The notes under the pieces are model-generated. The model saw only the letters and a program-made list of their open reading frames with translations, had not been told where the DNA came from and did no database searches. From Fulvivirga ligni (GTDB taxonomy: Bacteria; Bacteroidota; Bacteroidia; Cytophagales; Cyclobacteriaceae), in assembly GCF_021389935.1 (NCBI RefSeq), contig NZ_CP089979.1:6100501-6164500 (forward strand): DNA of 64,000 bases, given 5' to 3'. Both the position numbers and the translations under genes were made by a program. Of this stretch, positions 13,741 to 23,556 are shown one piece after another (within the stretch, counting starts at the first letter, position 1; every line of letters starts with the position of its first letter).

Positions 13741-15237
13741 TTAATTTAACAATTTTAAAGCAGAAGGCAAATTTTTCACAAGGTCTGATGCTATCATACC
13801 TGTAAATCCTTTTTCCTCAGCGGCCAGATCACCTGCCAGGCCATGAACAAAAACGCCCATACAAGCAGCATTTTTAGGATTATACCCCTGCGCTAATAAT
13901 GATGTCACCACCCCAGTAAGTACATCTCCAGCTCCGCCTGTAGCCATACCTTGATTACCGGTACTATTAAAAAAAACTTCACCCTCAGGTGTGGTAATAG
14001 AAGTATGCGCCCCTTTTAGCACTACGATGATGCCATAGGTTTTTGAAAATTCTTTTTGTATTTCCAATCTTTCAAAATCATTTTTCCATTCACCTACCAG
14101 ACGCTGAAACTCTTTCGGGTGTGGAGTAAATATGGAATTCTGTGGAATCAGCTCCAACATCTCTCTATGTTCTGAAATAATATTCAATCCATCCGCATCT
14201 ATCACCATCGGTTTATCGAAAGACTGAATGGCCTGCATGATACTGTACATGGTCTCTTGCTCCTTACCTATTCCTGGCCCTATACCAATGGCATTGTACC
14301 TCGACTCATCCGTATAGCTGGTTAGAAAATGATCCCTCTCATCTACTTGAGCCATAGCTTCAGGTACAGACATCTGCATAATCTCATAACCGCACGAAGG
14401 AATATACATGGTAAGCAAGCCCACCCCTGACCGTACCGCCGCACTGGCAGATAGTACAGCAGCCCCCATCTTTCCGTAGCTGCCTGCCATAATTAGAGCC
14501 CTGCCATTGTCTCCTTTATTAGAAAACTTCTTTCTTTTTTTAACCAGTGACTTAACATCATTAATTGACAAGTATTTATAGCTCGATTCAAGACCATCAA
14601 TCCCGTTTTGGGATAATCCAATATCTTTTATAATCCAATCACCAACGTATTCTGAATTTTCAGGCAGTAAGAAAGCCAGCTTGGGAAGCTGAAAGGAAAT
14701 TGTATAAGCAGGTTTAATCACAGCTTTTTGCTCAGTAGGCCGATCAGCAAACAGACCGGAAGCAATATCTACAGAAACCACTTCTTGCTCTGCGCTATTA
14801 ATGGCAGTGATTACTTCTGCATACAAACCCTCTACAGGTCTGCTAAGGCCTGAGCCAAAAATTGCATCTACTATTAGATCATAATGATCAAAGCCTGGAA
14901 TTTCAGAGGAACTAGTTATCTCTTTAATATCCACCAAATCTTCAAGACGCTGCAGATTAACTTTAAAATCATTGGAAGATTTATCTGATTTGCGAACTAC
15001 AAACACCTGTATTTTATAATGGCGCTCATGCAACATTCGCGCTATAGCCAGACCATCACCTCCATTATTTCCAGTACCACAAACTATGACTATATTATGC
15101 TTGGGGTCATACTTTGAAATAAACCAGTCAACAAAAGCGGCAGAAGCCCGCTCCATTAAATCAATAGATGATATAGGTTCGTTCTTTATGGTATACTGAT
15201 CTAATTGTCTTGTTTGCTCAGCTGTTAGAATTTTCAT
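13741..15237 (-). CDS. nnrDE: Bifunctional NAD(P)H-hydrate epimerase / ADP-dependent dehydratase
   Basis: The 498-residue protein joins two repair enzymes for hydrated NAD(P)H. The N-terminal YjeF epimerase domain (1-215) shows VCGTGNNGGDGLAIAR and DAIFGSG. The C-terminal ribokinase-like dehydratase domain (about 230-498) shows GRALIMAGSYGKMGAA, GPGIG, VIDADGLN, FTPHPKEFQRL, LKGAHT and TGNQGMATGGAGDVLTG. Together they restore damaged R- and S-NAD(P)HX. It lies just after nuoABCD on the same strand, separated by 130 bp, a sensible neighbour for an NADH-linked complex though probably not in the same transcript. Confidence 0.93.
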   Translation of the reverse strand: MKILTAEQTRQLDQYTIKNEPISSIDLMERASAAFVDWFISKYDPKHNIVIVCGTGNNGGDGLAIARMLHERHYKIQVFVVRKSDKSSNDFKVNLQRLEDLVDIKEITSSSEIPGFDHYDLIVDAIFGSGLSRPVEGLYAEVITAINSAEQEVVSVDIASGLFADRPTEQKAVIKPAYTISFQLPKLAFLLPENSEYVGDWIIKDIGLSQNGIDGLESSYKYLSINDVKSLVKKRKKFSNKGDNGRALIMAGSYGKMGAAVLSASAAVRSGVGLLTMYIPSCGYEIMQMSVPEAMAQVDERDHFLTSYTDESRYNAIGIGPGIGKEQETMYSIMQAIQSFDKPMVIDADGLNIISEHREMLELIPQNSIFTPHPKEFQRLVGEWKNDFERLEIQKEFSKTYGIIVVLKGAHTSITTPEGEVFFNSTGNQGMATGGAGDVLTGVVTSLLAQGYNPKNAACMGVFVHGLAGDLAAEEKGFTGMIASDLVKNLPSALKLLN

Positions 15238-15367
15238 GTGCTTAAGTTTTTATCAGCGACATGAAATTAGCTGTCAAGTTCCTGATATTGAGATACAAAA
15301 TCAGAAATTAAACTCATTTCATGTCAGTTTTTATCGATAGGTTGAGACATGAAATGATGTATTCATG

Positions 15368-16585
15368 CTATCTATCAACCTCTCCGAGTACGATATCTAT
15401 AGAGCCTAAAATGGCTATTAAATCGGCTATCATACTCCCTTTTGATAACTCTGAAATAATGGAAAGGTTTACATAACAACACGATCTTGCTTTGCACCTA
15501 AATGGCACGTCACTCTTACCATCTGCACGGAAGTAAAAACCAAGTTCACCTTTAGGGTTTTCAGCTCTGGTGTAGATTTCCTGAGCCTTAGGCCTGATCT
15601 TTTTAGGAACCAATGCCTGAGGATCAAAATCACGAGTTCTCTTGTGCTCGCCTTTTAGTTTCTGAATACATTGTTCTATGATCTTGAGCGACTCATGGAT
15701 TTCCAGAACCCTCACATAAGTTCTATCCCAGCAATCTCCTTTAGTCCCTACTAAACCTTCACCAACTGGAACATCAAAATCTATTTCTGGGTAAACGGAA
15801 TAGCCATCTACCTTTCTTAAATCATAGCGCAAGCCAGAGCCACGAAGCATAGGGCCGGTAACACCATAGTTAATGGCCAAATCCAGCGGAAGCACACCAA
15901 TATTAGCTGTTCTCTCTACGAAGATTTTATTATCAATAACCAGCCTCTTAAGCTCATCAAGCTTAGGCCTCAGGTAATCAACAAACTGCTGACATCTGTC
16001 TTCAAAACCTACAGGTAAGTCATAAAACAAGCCACCTACCCAGATGTAATTATATAGCATACGAGCCCCACTGGCCCATTCTAATAACCTTTGGATGTGC
16101 TCACGATCGCGCATCATCCATAAAAACGGCGTGAAAGCTCCAATATCCATAGCGTAAGTACCAACAGCCACAAAATGAGAGGCCATTCTATTTAACTCCG
16201 CCACCAATACCCGAATATATTCTACTCTCTTCGGTATTTTATCAGTAATGCCCAGCATCTTCTCCACACCCATAGCCCAGGCATGCTCTGAATTCATGGC
16301 CGTGAGATAATCCATACGATCTACGTAAGGTATAGTCTGGTTATAAGGGAGAGACTCAGCATGCTTTTCAAAGCAACGATGTAGATAGCCCAAATGCGGC
16401 ACCACATCCCTGATAATCTCACCATCAGTGACTATCTCTAACCTCAATACCCCATGCGTAGATGGGTGTTGCGGCCCGAGATTGACCAACATCTCCTCAC
16501 TTTTAAGGTCTTTCTCCTGATATTTATTAGGTTCAGACTTTAAAAGGTTGTCTTCTTTATATTGATATTGAATTTGGTTAGCCAC
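15368..16585 (-). CDS. nuoD: NADH-quinone oxidoreductase subunit D
   Basis: A 405-residue 49-kDa-type subunit of complex I. Typical stretches are [15 protein letters not shown] near the N-terminus, [48 protein letters not shown] and the closing [16 protein letters not shown]. It builds the quinone pocket with NuoB. It is the last gene of a four-gene nuoABCD block; no nuoE-N genes follow in the window. The spacing to nuoC is only 3 bp. Confidence 0.96.
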   Translation of the reverse strand: MANQIQYQYKEDNLLKSEPNKYQEKDLKSEEMLVNLGPQHPSTHGVLRLEIVTDGEIIRDVVPHLGYLHRCFEKHAESLPYNQTIPYVDRMDYLTAMNSEHAWAMGVEKMLGITDKIPKRVEYIRVLVAELNRMASHFVAVGTYAMDIGAFTPFLWMMRDREHIQRLLEWASGARMLYNYIWVGGLFYDLPVGFEDRCQQFVDYLRPKLDELKRLVIDNKIFVERTANIGVLPLDLAINYGVTGPMLRGSGLRYDLRKVDGYSVYPEIDFDVPVGEGLVGTKGDCWDRTYVRVLEIHESLKIIEQCIQKLKGEHKRTRDFDPQALVPKKIRPKAQEIYTRAENPKGELGFYFRADGKSDVPFRCKARSCCYVNLSIISELSKGSMIADLIAILGSIDIVLGEVDR

Positions 16586-16588
16586 AGT

Positions 16589-17074
16589 TTAGTATTCTAC
16601 TTTTATGCCCCGGTAATATTCCTGATGCTTATAATCTTTTCTTAAAGGATGACCTTCCCAGTCGGCAGGCAATAATATTCTGCGCAGATCCGGATGACCT
16701 TCGAAGTGTATGCCCAGCAAGTCATAGGTTTCTCTCTCATGCCAATCGGCTGTTTTCCAGATACTTACCATAGAAGCCACCACTGGTTTTTCTCTAGGAA
16801 GCACCACTTTAAGCATTAAGGCATGTTCAAAAGGAATAGAGTAGAAATTATAGATCACCTCCATTGTGTTTGCCTCAGGGCCATTATCAACCCCGGTAAT
16901 GCAGGAAAGCATATCGAAGAACAGGCTCTCATTACTATATAAGCTCTCGGCAACCTGAATTAAATCTTCAGCATTGATTACAATCATTTTAGGTGAAGAT
17001 AATTCATTGACCTCCTGGATCACTTCATCACCACATGATTGACGGATTATGTTGATTATATCTTCAAACTGCAT
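16589..17074 (-). CDS. nuoC: NADH-quinone oxidoreductase subunit C
   Basis: A 161-residue 30-kDa-type subunit with the signature [37 protein letters not shown] in the last third. It is a peripheral-arm subunit and is separate from NuoD, not fused as in some bacteria. The start overlaps the nuoB end by 11 bp. Confidence 0.95.
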   Translation of the reverse strand: MQFEDIINIIRQSCGDEVIQEVNELSSPKMIVINAEDLIQVAESLYSNESLFFDMLSCITGVDNGPEANTMEVIYNFYSIPFEHALMLKVVLPREKPVVASMVSIWKTADWHERETYDLLGIHFEGHPDLRRILLPADWEGHPLRKDYKHQEYYRGIKVEY

Positions 17075-17588
17075 CTTCTTCTTTCATTAGTTCCTCCAAA
17101 GCAGTTGGCGCCATGAGGGTTTCGTTACGGATTTTTTCATGCAATTTCAAAAAGCCACCTATAAGCGCTTCTGGTCTTGGCGGGCAGCCCGGCACATAAA
17201 CATCTACAGGGATAATTCTATCTACACCTTTCACCACATGATAGCCATGTTCCCAATAAGGACCTCCACAGTTGGAACAAGATCCCATAGAGATAACATA
17301 TCTAGGCTCAGACATTTGCTCATATAAACGCCTGATTCTATCCGCCATTTTAAAGGTTACGGTGCCTGAAACGATCATTACATCCGCCTGCCTGGGAGAG
17401 GCACGAGGAGCCATACCAAAACGATCCATGTCATAAGTGGCTGCTCCAGTAGTCATAAACTCGATGGCGCAGCACGCCAAGCCGAAAGTCATGGGAAACA
17501 TTGAGGAAAGCCTGGCCCAATTAATTAGGTCATCGACTTTAGTAATAATTACACCTCCACTGTTAAATTGCTGATCCAGTAATCCCAT
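17064..17588 (-). CDS. nuoB: NADH-quinone oxidoreductase subunit B
   Basis: A 174-residue subunit carrying the terminal iron-sulfur cluster N2. The four cysteine ligands are visible in LACCAIEF (two adjacent Cys), [10 protein letters not shown] and [12 protein letters not shown]. It is soluble and membrane-attached through NuoH in the full complex. It overlaps nuoC and lies 14 bp after nuoA. Confidence 0.96.
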   Translation of the reverse strand: MGLLDQQFNSGGVIITKVDDLINWARLSSMFPMTFGLACCAIEFMTTGAATYDMDRFGMAPRASPRQADVMIVSGTVTFKMADRIRRLYEQMSEPRYVISMGSCSNCGGPYWEHGYHVVKGVDRIIPVDVYVPGCPPRPEALIGGFLKLHEKIRNETLMAPTALEELMKEEDAV

Positions 17589-17602
17589 ATAATATTATTG
17601 AT

Positions 17603-18091
17603 TTAGCTTTTGCCTGACTTGTATTTCTGATTGATCTTATCATACAAGCTGCCTGGCACTGGAGATTTAAAATCTGACTGCACCATTTTTGATTTAGGCC
17701 ATTCCAGATATCCCTTTACCCAGGCATAAGCTAACCCTAAGGCAAGAATTAAAATAAATACAAACATTTCAATAATAGAAAACCATCCCCACAAGCCATC
17801 AGTCTGCTCTATTAGCTCCTTATTGCCAAAGACAGTAGCCCAGGGAAACAAGAAAACTATCTCCACCTCAAATAGCAGAAACAAAAGGGCTATAACGTAA
17901 AATCGTATATTGAAACGATTCCATCCGGAGCCCACAGGCTGCTCACCACTTTCATAAGATTCCAGCTTTTCCGGATTAGGTCTGTTTGGTCTTACCAGCT
18001 TCGAACTGATAAGTCCTCCGAGTACAAAGACAAACCCTCCTATTAAGAAGATAAGTACACCACCGAAAGCTGATATTTGTTCATTTTCCAT
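17603..18091 (-). CDS. nuoA: NADH-quinone oxidoreductase subunit A
   Basis: About 162 residues (ATG at 18091) with three membrane helices and the family motif KLESYESGEQPVGSGWNRFNIRFY between the first two, then FEVEIVFLFPWA in helix 2. It has a longer hydrophilic tail than the E. coli protein, as is common in Bacteroidota. It is the first gene of nuoABCD. The promoter was not recognised in the 160-bp upstream region. Confidence 0.94.
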   Translation of the reverse strand: MENEQISAFGGVLIFLIGGFVFVLGGLISSKLVRPNRPNPEKLESYESGEQPVGSGWNRFNIRFYVIALLFLLFEVEIVFLFPWATVFGNKELIEQTDGLWGWFSIIEMFVFILILALGLAYAWVKGYLEWPKSKMVQSDFKSPVPGSLYDKINQKYKSGKS

Positions 18092-18284
18092 TATCAAACC
18101 AAAGATAATAAACAGATCGATGTTTCATATGTATCTCACTTATTTTCACACCTCTACATTCACATAAAACAGCAAGCTTAATAGATTACTTTTTTCTATT
18201 CTATCATAGTTACAACTGATTTAAATCATTGTATATCACCACCATGATTGCCGTAATTTGTACAACAAACAAAGACCAAAAATC

Positions 18285-18731
18285 ATGACTGTGAATAACA
18301 AAAAGAACATAGAAAAACTAAATGTATTACTTGCTGACTATCAGATTTATTATCAAAATCTGAGGGGATTTCACTGGAACATCCAGGGTAAGCATTTCTT
18401 TCAACTGCACGCTAAGTTTGAAGAGCTATATCTTGACTCAGCACAGAAAGTAGATACTATAGCTGAACGAATTCTTACCATAGAAGGTAAGCCGCTGCAT
18501 TCCTTTGAAGACTACATTAGCACGGCCACCATCAAGGCAAAAAAAGATGTACATGATGGAGAAGGTGCCGTTTCTGGAGTAATAGATGATTTGAAAAACA
18601 TCATTGAACTGGAAAGAGAAATTAAAGAAATGGCCGCTGAAAGTGGTGACGACGCTACCGAAGATTTAATGACAGGCTTTATAGATGAGCAGGAAAAAAC
18701 ATTATGGATGATGAAAGCCTGGCTTAAATAA
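18285..18731 (+). CDS. dps: Dps/ferritin-like DNA-protection protein
   Basis: The 148-residue protein (ATG 18285) is a four-helix ferritin-like Dps. The ferroxidase residues lie in FHWNIQGKHFFQLHAKFEELYLDSAQKVDTIAERI (His, Asp and Glu in the usual spacing). It stores iron using peroxide and protects DNA. Upstream is a TAATTTGT sequence 20-30 bp before the start that resembles, with one base less spacing, a -7 box. It is monocistronic, ending in a terminator. Confidence 0.88.
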   Translation: MTVNNKKNIEKLNVLLADYQIYYQNLRGFHWNIQGKHFFQLHAKFEELYLDSAQKVDTIAERILTIEGKPLHSFEDYISTATIKAKKDVHDGEGAVSGVIDDLKNIIELEREIKEMAAESGDDATEDLMTGFIDEQEKTLWMMKAWLK

Positions 18732-18765
18732 TAAGCCTCAAACAAGAATCATATACAATCAAGCA

Positions 18766-18805
18766 AAGCTGTCTGGAGTGATTTTAACTCTGGGCAGCTT
18801 TTTTT
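18766..18805 (+). terminator. Terminator after dps
   Basis: AAGCTG...GAG pairs with CTC...CAGCTT across a 9-nt loop, followed by a run of seven Ts and CATAA. Confidence 0.75.
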
Positions 18806-18898
18806 CATAAAAATTTTAGCTCCAAAAATCCTACTGACATACTGCTGTCACTCCACCCTATTTTCTTTGAATCATAAACTTTAAAAATCACAGAAACT

Positions 18899-19408
18899 AT
18901 GGAAGTAATAACAATGGATTTGATGCAGCTATTATTATCTGAAATGGAACGCGAAGCCGTAACCACAAAAAAGATGTTGGAGCGCATTCCTGATGATCAG
19001 CTAGATTATAAGCCTCATGAAAAGAGTATGGCTATGAGATATTTGGCGACTCACATAGCTGAAATACCTACATGGGTACCCATGATATTGAATACTGAAG
19101 AGCTTGATTTCAAGGAAAACGAATATGTACCCAAAGAAATTAAGAATAACGCTGACCTCATGAAACTCTTTGAAGACTCATTGGCCTCCGGCAAAGAAGC
19201 ACTCAAGAAGGCAGAAATCAGTCAATTAGAAGATCATTGGACAATGAGAGATGGTGATAACATCTTTTTTAAGGATACAAAATATGAAATGATAAGACAT
19301 ACCTACTGCCAGATTGTGCATCACAGGGCACAGCTTGGGGTGTATCTTAGATTACTGAACGTACCTATTCCGGGCAGCTACGGACCTAGCGCCGATGAAC
19401 CATCATAA
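18899..19408 (+). CDS. DinB-family protein (putative metal-dependent hydrolase/transferase)
   Basis: A 169-residue DinB/YfiT four-helix bundle. Three His residues expected at the metal site are visible: one in RYLATHIAEIPTW, and two in IRHTYCQIVHHRAQLGVYLRLL. The family includes thiol-dependent S-transferases and unassigned stress proteins; the substrate cannot be told. The first ATG gives MEVITMDLMQLL; the Met at 18914 is an equally good start. It has its own terminator. Confidence 0.75.
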   Translation: MEVITMDLMQLLLSEMEREAVTTKKMLERIPDDQLDYKPHEKSMAMRYLATHIAEIPTWVPMILNTEELDFKENEYVPKEIKNNADLMKLFEDSLASGKEALKKAEISQLEDHWTMRDGDNIFFKDTKYEMIRHTYCQIVHHRAQLGVYLRLLNVPIPGSYGPSADEPS

Positions 19409-19417
19409 ATCATTGCA

Positions 19418-19453
19418 GAGTGGACATTTTGAATAACATGTCCACTCTTCTTT
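19418..19453 (+). terminator. Terminator after the DinB-like gene
   Basis: A perfect 10-bp stem GAGTGGACAT/ATGTCCACTC with a 10-nt loop, followed by TTCTTTA. Confidence 0.7.
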
Positions 19454-19499
19454 ATAAGCAATGAGTAACTGTTTATATTGCAGTGAAAATTGCTTATTC

Positions 19500-20231
19500 A
19501 TGACCAACCCAAAAACCGTACTCATCCTCGGGGCCAACTCTGATGTGGCCAAGGCCGCTATCAAAATCTATATTCTGGAAAAGAAATATCATGTGGTTGC
19601 TGCTTCCAGAAATATTAAGCAACTAAAGGAGTTTGGCCAGGAGAATCAATTACCAGCTGATCAATTGACCATATTAAGCTTCGATGCCGTAGATTTCGAT
19701 AGCCATGAAGCTTTTTATAAAAATCTTCCCTCCAAACCACATATAGTAGTGTATGCCGCTGGCTATTTAAAGGATAATGAGGAAGCTCTTAGAGATTTCG
19801 ATGGAGCCTTTCAGATGATGAAGGTGCACTATGCAGGTGCTGTTTCTATCATTAACCGCATAGCCATGGATGAATCCAACACCAATCTGGAGCAGATTAT
19901 AGGCTTATCTTCCTTATCCGGGGTAAGAGGCAGAAAAAGCAATTTCATATATGGTAGCACCAAATCAGCTTTCACTCAATATTTTGCAGGGCTGAGGCAG
20001 TATCTTGCTCAGAGAAAAATTAAGGTGAATGTAATTGTAGCTGGCTACATCCGCAGCAAAATGACCGATGGCCTAGACCTGACTGAGTCATTGATGCTGG
20101 AGCCAGAGTTGATCGCCAGAGCAGTGGTGAAGGCGAATAGAAAATTTATTATAGTTCCAGGATATAAATGGAAAGCGATTTATAACATTCTGAGAGTACT
20201 GCCGGAGCAACTGGTAGCTAAATTGCCTTAA
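19500..20231 (+). CDS. Short-chain dehydrogenase/reductase
   Basis: About 243 residues from the ATG at 19500. A Rossmann dinucleotide site at the start (VLILGANSDVAKAAIKIY, atypical GxNSDVA form), a YAAGYL strand, the catalytic Ser in GLSSLSGVRG and YGSTK giving Tyr and Lys. This is the pattern of a functional classical SDR, resembling the DltE/DprE2-like oxidoreductases. The substrate is unknown. A start at 19461 would add a Cys-rich 13-residue extension not typical of the family. Confidence 0.78.
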   Translation: MTNPKTVLILGANSDVAKAAIKIYILEKKYHVVAASRNIKQLKEFGQENQLPADQLTILSFDAVDFDSHEAFYKNLPSKPHIVVYAAGYLKDNEEALRDFDGAFQMMKVHYAGAVSIINRIAMDESNTNLEQIIGLSSLSGVRGRKSNFIYGSTKSAFTQYFAGLRQYLAQRKIKVNVIVAGYIRSKMTDGLDLTESLMLEPELIARAVVKANRKFIIVPGYKWKAIYNILRVLPEQLVAKLP

Positions 20232-20266
20232 AAAACAGGAGGTTCCCAATAAAAATCGGGAACCTC
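20230..20266 (-). terminator. Terminator between convergent genes
   Basis: GAGGTTCCC pairs perfectly with GGGAACCTC. On the minus strand it is followed by TGTTTTTT, so it mainly ends the lipoprotein gene on that strand. Confidence 0.7.
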
Positions 20267-20298
20267 ACTGAACTTGGAATTAGGCTGAATTATAATCT

Positions 20299-21069
20299 TT
20301 AACAGTCTGTATTGGATCTAAAACTCCAATGCCAACCAGACCCTGAATAGTCATAAATATAGTAGTAGTGGCGCTTATTCACCCTACACCCGAAGATGCT
20401 TCTACCACTGTAAATATAATAATTATAAACATATCCTACTGGCAAATCCACGCTGAATAATTCTTTTCCATCAGCAAGACCTTGTAAGCGAATCTGTGTG
20501 CCCTGGAAGGGATAAACGTACACTCTTGATCTTGTACAATCAGCCCAGGCGTAGTTATAACCAGGACCATACCTATTTAAAAGACAAGCCTTATAACCAT
20601 TATAGAAACTTGGGAAGTTACAGTAGTTATTAAAAAACCATACATCATTCAAACCTTCTTGCTTTACAGTAGGCTCGCCCTGAAGATCAGAAAAATAATC
20701 GCCTTGCTCTGCTAATTCCTGCTGAATAGCTTCATCATCTTCCTCCATTTTAAGCTCGAATTTATCTTCCATCTCTAATATTTCAGTAGGAATAGAAGCT
20801 CCCGGAGCTAATTTTCTATGAATCTCAGCAAAAGTTAAGCCTTCTACCTCTTCATTTAGTAATGGCTCACCACCTGGTTTAAATTTTTCCAGCACCGCTA
20901 TATCATCTCCGTTTGAAATGAACTGCAACGTGTTATCCGCTACGGTAATTTCTGAAATTACCCTTTGACCTGTCTGAGACTGATCTTCCGTTTTGATTGA
21001 TTGAGTCTCCTCTTCCTGACAAGCCCACATAAGACTTACCATCATAATTACACTTAAATACTTTTTCAT
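20299..21069 (-). CDS. Lipoprotein with Tyr/Cys-rich C-terminal domain, unknown function
   Basis: From the ATG at 21069 (256 residues) the protein has a lipoprotein signal (SLMWACQEEE). The middle is acidic and helical. The last 110 residues are rich in Tyr and Phe with five cysteines (CNFPSFYNGYKAC, WADCTRSRVYVY, IFGCRVNKR, final DC) and look like a small disulfide-bonded beta domain. I do not recognise the family. It is divergent from another Cys-containing lipoprotein gene across 240 bp, which suggests a shared theme but no function. Confidence 0.65.
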   Translation of the reverse strand: MKKYLSVIMMVSLMWACQEEETQSIKTEDQSQTGQRVISEITVADNTLQFISNGDDIAVLEKFKPGGEPLLNEEVEGLTFAEIHRKLAPGASIPTEILEMEDKFELKMEEDDEAIQQELAEQGDYFSDLQGEPTVKQEGLNDVWFFNNYCNFPSFYNGYKACLLNRYGPGYNYAWADCTRSRVYVYPFQGTQIRLQGLADGKELFSVDLPVGYVYNYYIYSGRSIFGCRVNKRHYYYIYDYSGSGWHWSFRSNTDC

Positions 21070-21311
21070 AATAACCACCTGTGTTTAGTTGAACAAAATG
21101 TTTACACAAATTTGAGAAGAGCCAGAACGACAATCCAGGGCCATATCCCTGAGATTATGCGAGGAAAAACAACCTTTAGCCACAGGGGAAAATCATCCGA
21201 AAGAGATTAACAAATCATACTTTACATTGAAAAAATATAATTGATTTTAGTTTGAAAATTAGCATCAACTTTATACATTAGACTCATTATCAACCTTTAA
21301 CCCAATTTTTT

Positions 21312-21818
21312 ATGAAAAAAGCAACAACATTGCTTCTTCTTATTATAGCACTTCTCAGTGCTTGTAGTGAAGAGGAGCGATTTGAACCTGAACCGCTGAC
21401 CGTAGAAGAGATGACATTTATTCAAAACAGCTTGGATGACCATTTCAATCAGTTAAATAACACTGAGATCAGCAACGTGAAAGAAAAATATAACAGCGTA
21501 GATCTATTCATACAAAATGGAACGGCCGCTGAGAAAGGTCTCTTTATGAAAAAGAATTCTTTCTCTCTTGATTTGTTAAGAAAGCTTCAACAAACCTCAT
21601 TAGGTGCGTTCGAATTGTATAGCACAGACAAATCTAAAATTAAGATTCCTGCTAACGGATCAGTAGACCCAAGTTGTGCTACTGATTGTAGAGTAGCATC
21701 TTATGAGCTTTGGTTAGAAGTTTTCAATAGCTATAAAGATGCTAAACAAGGCGAAAAATATGCAGATCTAAAAGCCAGCTGGTACTATAAAAACTGTATG
21801 CTGAGCTGCAACGAGTAA
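21312..21818 (+). CDS. Small lipoprotein with two CxxxC pairs, unknown function
   Basis: A 168-residue protein with a clear lipobox (ALLSACSEEE). The body is mostly helical. Two cysteine pairs, SCATDCRV and NCMLSCNE, are 40 residues apart and probably bond in a helical hairpin. No family is recognised. Confidence 0.65.
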   Translation: MKKATTLLLLIIALLSACSEEERFEPEPLTVEEMTFIQNSLDDHFNQLNNTEISNVKEKYNSVDLFIQNGTAAEKGLFMKKNSFSLDLLRKLQQTSLGAFELYSTDKSKIKIPANGSVDPSCATDCRVASYELWLEVFNSYKDAKQGEKYADLKASWYYKNCMLSCNE

Positions 21819-21835
21819 CCTAACCTATACCTACC

Positions 21836-21900
21836 AGAGGCTGTTTTAATAGTGGGGTTGTACCTAATATCAACCAAACTAGTGAAGCAGCCTCTTTTTA
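21836..21900 (+). terminator. Terminator with long branched loop
   Basis: AGAGGCTG pairs with CAGCCTCT 45 nt later, followed by TTTTATTT. The loop can form a small inner hairpin (GTTG/CAAC). Confidence 0.55.
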
Positions 21901-22002
21901 TTTAAAAAAGTACGCATACAGCATATATAAAAGACTTATCCACCCCTTCAAAACAACAAAATTTTGCTTAATTTTAATAAAGTAAACTTAACCGATTGAA
22001 CC

Positions 22003-22446
22003 ATGTCTAGTATTGTAAGCACCTATTTAAACTTCCCGAGAAATACTGAGGAAGCTTTTAATTTTTATAAAACCGTATTTGGTACTGAATTTCAAGGAGA
22101 TATCATGAGAATAGGTGACGCACCCGTTCCGGATGGTGCCCCACCGTTATCTCAAGAAGATAAAAACCTGGTGATGCATGTAACCCTGCCTATACTTGGC
22201 GGCCATCTTCTTATGGGCACCGATGCACCAGAAACGATGGGATTCAACCTCATAAAAGGTAACAACATGCATATCAGCCTACATCCTGAGAGCAGAATGG
22301 AAACCAGGAGACTGTTTGATGCGCTGTCTGAAGATGGGCACATTACCATGGAACTGACAGATATGTTCTGGGGCGATTATTTTGGCAGCTGTACAGATAA
22401 GTTTGGCATCCATTGGATGTTCAATTGCCAGGAGAAGCCTGAATAA
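22003..22446 (+). CDS. PhnB-like VOC (glyoxalase-fold) protein
   Basis: A 147-residue protein of the PhnB/3-demethylubiquinone-like VOC group: TYLNFPRNTEEAFNFYKTVFG at the start, GHLLMGTDAPE in the middle and FWGDYFGSCTDKFGIHWMFN at the end, the typical closing motif. The function of this group is not settled. It stands alone. Confidence 0.82.
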   Translation: MSSIVSTYLNFPRNTEEAFNFYKTVFGTEFQGDIMRIGDAPVPDGAPPLSQEDKNLVMHVTLPILGGHLLMGTDAPETMGFNLIKGNNMHISLHPESRMETRRLFDALSEDGHITMELTDMFWGDYFGSCTDKFGIHWMFNCQEKPE

Positions 22447-22452
22447 TAAATT

Positions 22453-22483
22453 GCCTTCGCAGCACTGAAAATACTGCGAAGGC
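22453..22483. terminator. Bidirectional hairpin between convergent genes
   Basis: A 10-bp perfect stem GCCTTCGCAG/CTGCGAAGGC, 7 bp after the VOC gene stop. Only a weak T-run follows. Confidence 0.5.
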
Positions 22484-22490
22484 CTTAATA

Positions 22491-23084
22491 TCAATCCGCT
22501 AAAAAGCTCTGCTCTAATTCCTGCAAAGCCTTCAACTGCTTTAATTCCTTTATTACCCCTTTTCTAATGATTAGAAATAAGATTATCATAATGAAAACAT
22601 ATCCTATGTCCATCAAATAGATATATTTTAAGTCTATATACCTCATAAATTCGGGCGTGAGCATATACCAGCCAATAGAGTACAGTGTGACTATAGCAAA
22701 TGTAACAGGGCCATGAATGGACTTGCGCCAATTATAAAAATCCGCTGCTTTGCCAGTTGATTTAGCGGCATTATCGTCATAAATTATTTTAGACGCTTTA
22801 GCATGGCTAATCAATTCAATAAGAATTCTTAGCAACAGCCCACCAATCATAAAACCAATCCCTACCCTACTAAAAGTATCTTGCAAAGGCGCCAGATAAT
22901 AAAAAAACATAGCTAAGCCAACCACTACCAGACTTAAGATAACGGTGTTAGCTATGTGATCCTTCTTCGACTTAGCATAGCTACTTTTTGCTTTATTCAA
23001 CATGCCATCAGCCGTCAATCTTGATGACGCCGAAACCCTGGCCTTTCCCCAATTCTCTTTTAACTTATCAAAACTATTATCCAT
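22491..23084 (-). CDS. Membrane protein paired with an ECF sigma factor, probable anti-sigma factor
   Basis: A 197-residue protein with a cytosolic N-terminus (SFDKLKENWGKARVSASSRLTAD) and four membrane helices (about 50-67, 73-90, 127-146, 158-176). It overlaps the ECF sigma gene by 8 bp, the normal position for a cognate membrane anti-sigma factor. No zinc-binding anti-sigma motif (HxxxCxxC) is seen. The role is inferred from position. Confidence 0.6.
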   Translation of the reverse strand: MDNSFDKLKENWGKARVSASSRLTADGMLNKAKSSYAKSKKDHIANTVILSLVVVGLAMFFYYLAPLQDTFSRVGIGFMIGGLLLRILIELISHAKASKIIYDDNAAKSTGKAADFYNWRKSIHGPVTFAIVTLYSIGWYMLTPEFMRYIDLKYIYLMDIGYVFIMIILFLIIRKGVIKELKQLKALQELEQSFLAD

Positions 23085-23556
23085 GATTACTAAGTAATTG
23101 ATTGAGTTTTTTCTTAATTCTTGAAATCTTGACCCTCAAATTTCCCTCTGAAATACCAACGATTGTGGCTATTTCAGCATACTCTAATTCATCGAGCACC
23201 AACAAAATGATCACTCTATCCAGCTCTTTTAGTTGGCCTATAGCAGAGTACAGGTGACTATAATCCTCATGCGTACTATCATCTGTCACCGAAGGCACAT
23301 CGCTCACCTCTGTCTTTGAAGCATTCCTTTCTTTTCTGATGTGCAAGAGACAGGTATTGACACAAATTCTATAAATCCAGGTCTTCGGTGCCGATTCTGA
23401 TCTAAATTTTGGTAATGCAGCCCACACTTTCACGAATGTTTCCTGCGTCAGGTCATTGGCCAAATCTCTGTCTCCTTTGGAATATCCCAGGCAAAGCGAG
23501 AAAACCATCTCCTGATATGAATTAAAATATGCTTGAAACTTCTCCTTAAGTAACAT
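23077..23556 (-). CDS. ECF RNA polymerase sigma factor
   Basis: A 159-residue sigma-70 family protein with region 2 (YQEMVFSLCLGYSKGDRDLANDLTQETFVKVWAALPKFR) and region 4 (LKELDRVIILLVLDELEYAEIATIVGISEGNLRVKISRIKKKL). It is cotranslated with the membrane protein and with the alpha/beta hydrolase before it (stop and start share a base). Envelope stress control is likely by analogy. Confidence 0.88.
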   Translation of the reverse strand: MLLKEKFQAYFNSYQEMVFSLCLGYSKGDRDLANDLTQETFVKVWAALPKFRSESAPKTWIYRICVNTCLLHIRKERNASKTEVSDVPSVTDDSTHEDYSHLYSAIGQLKELDRVIILLVLDELEYAEIATIVGISEGNLRVKISRIKKKLNQLLSNHG

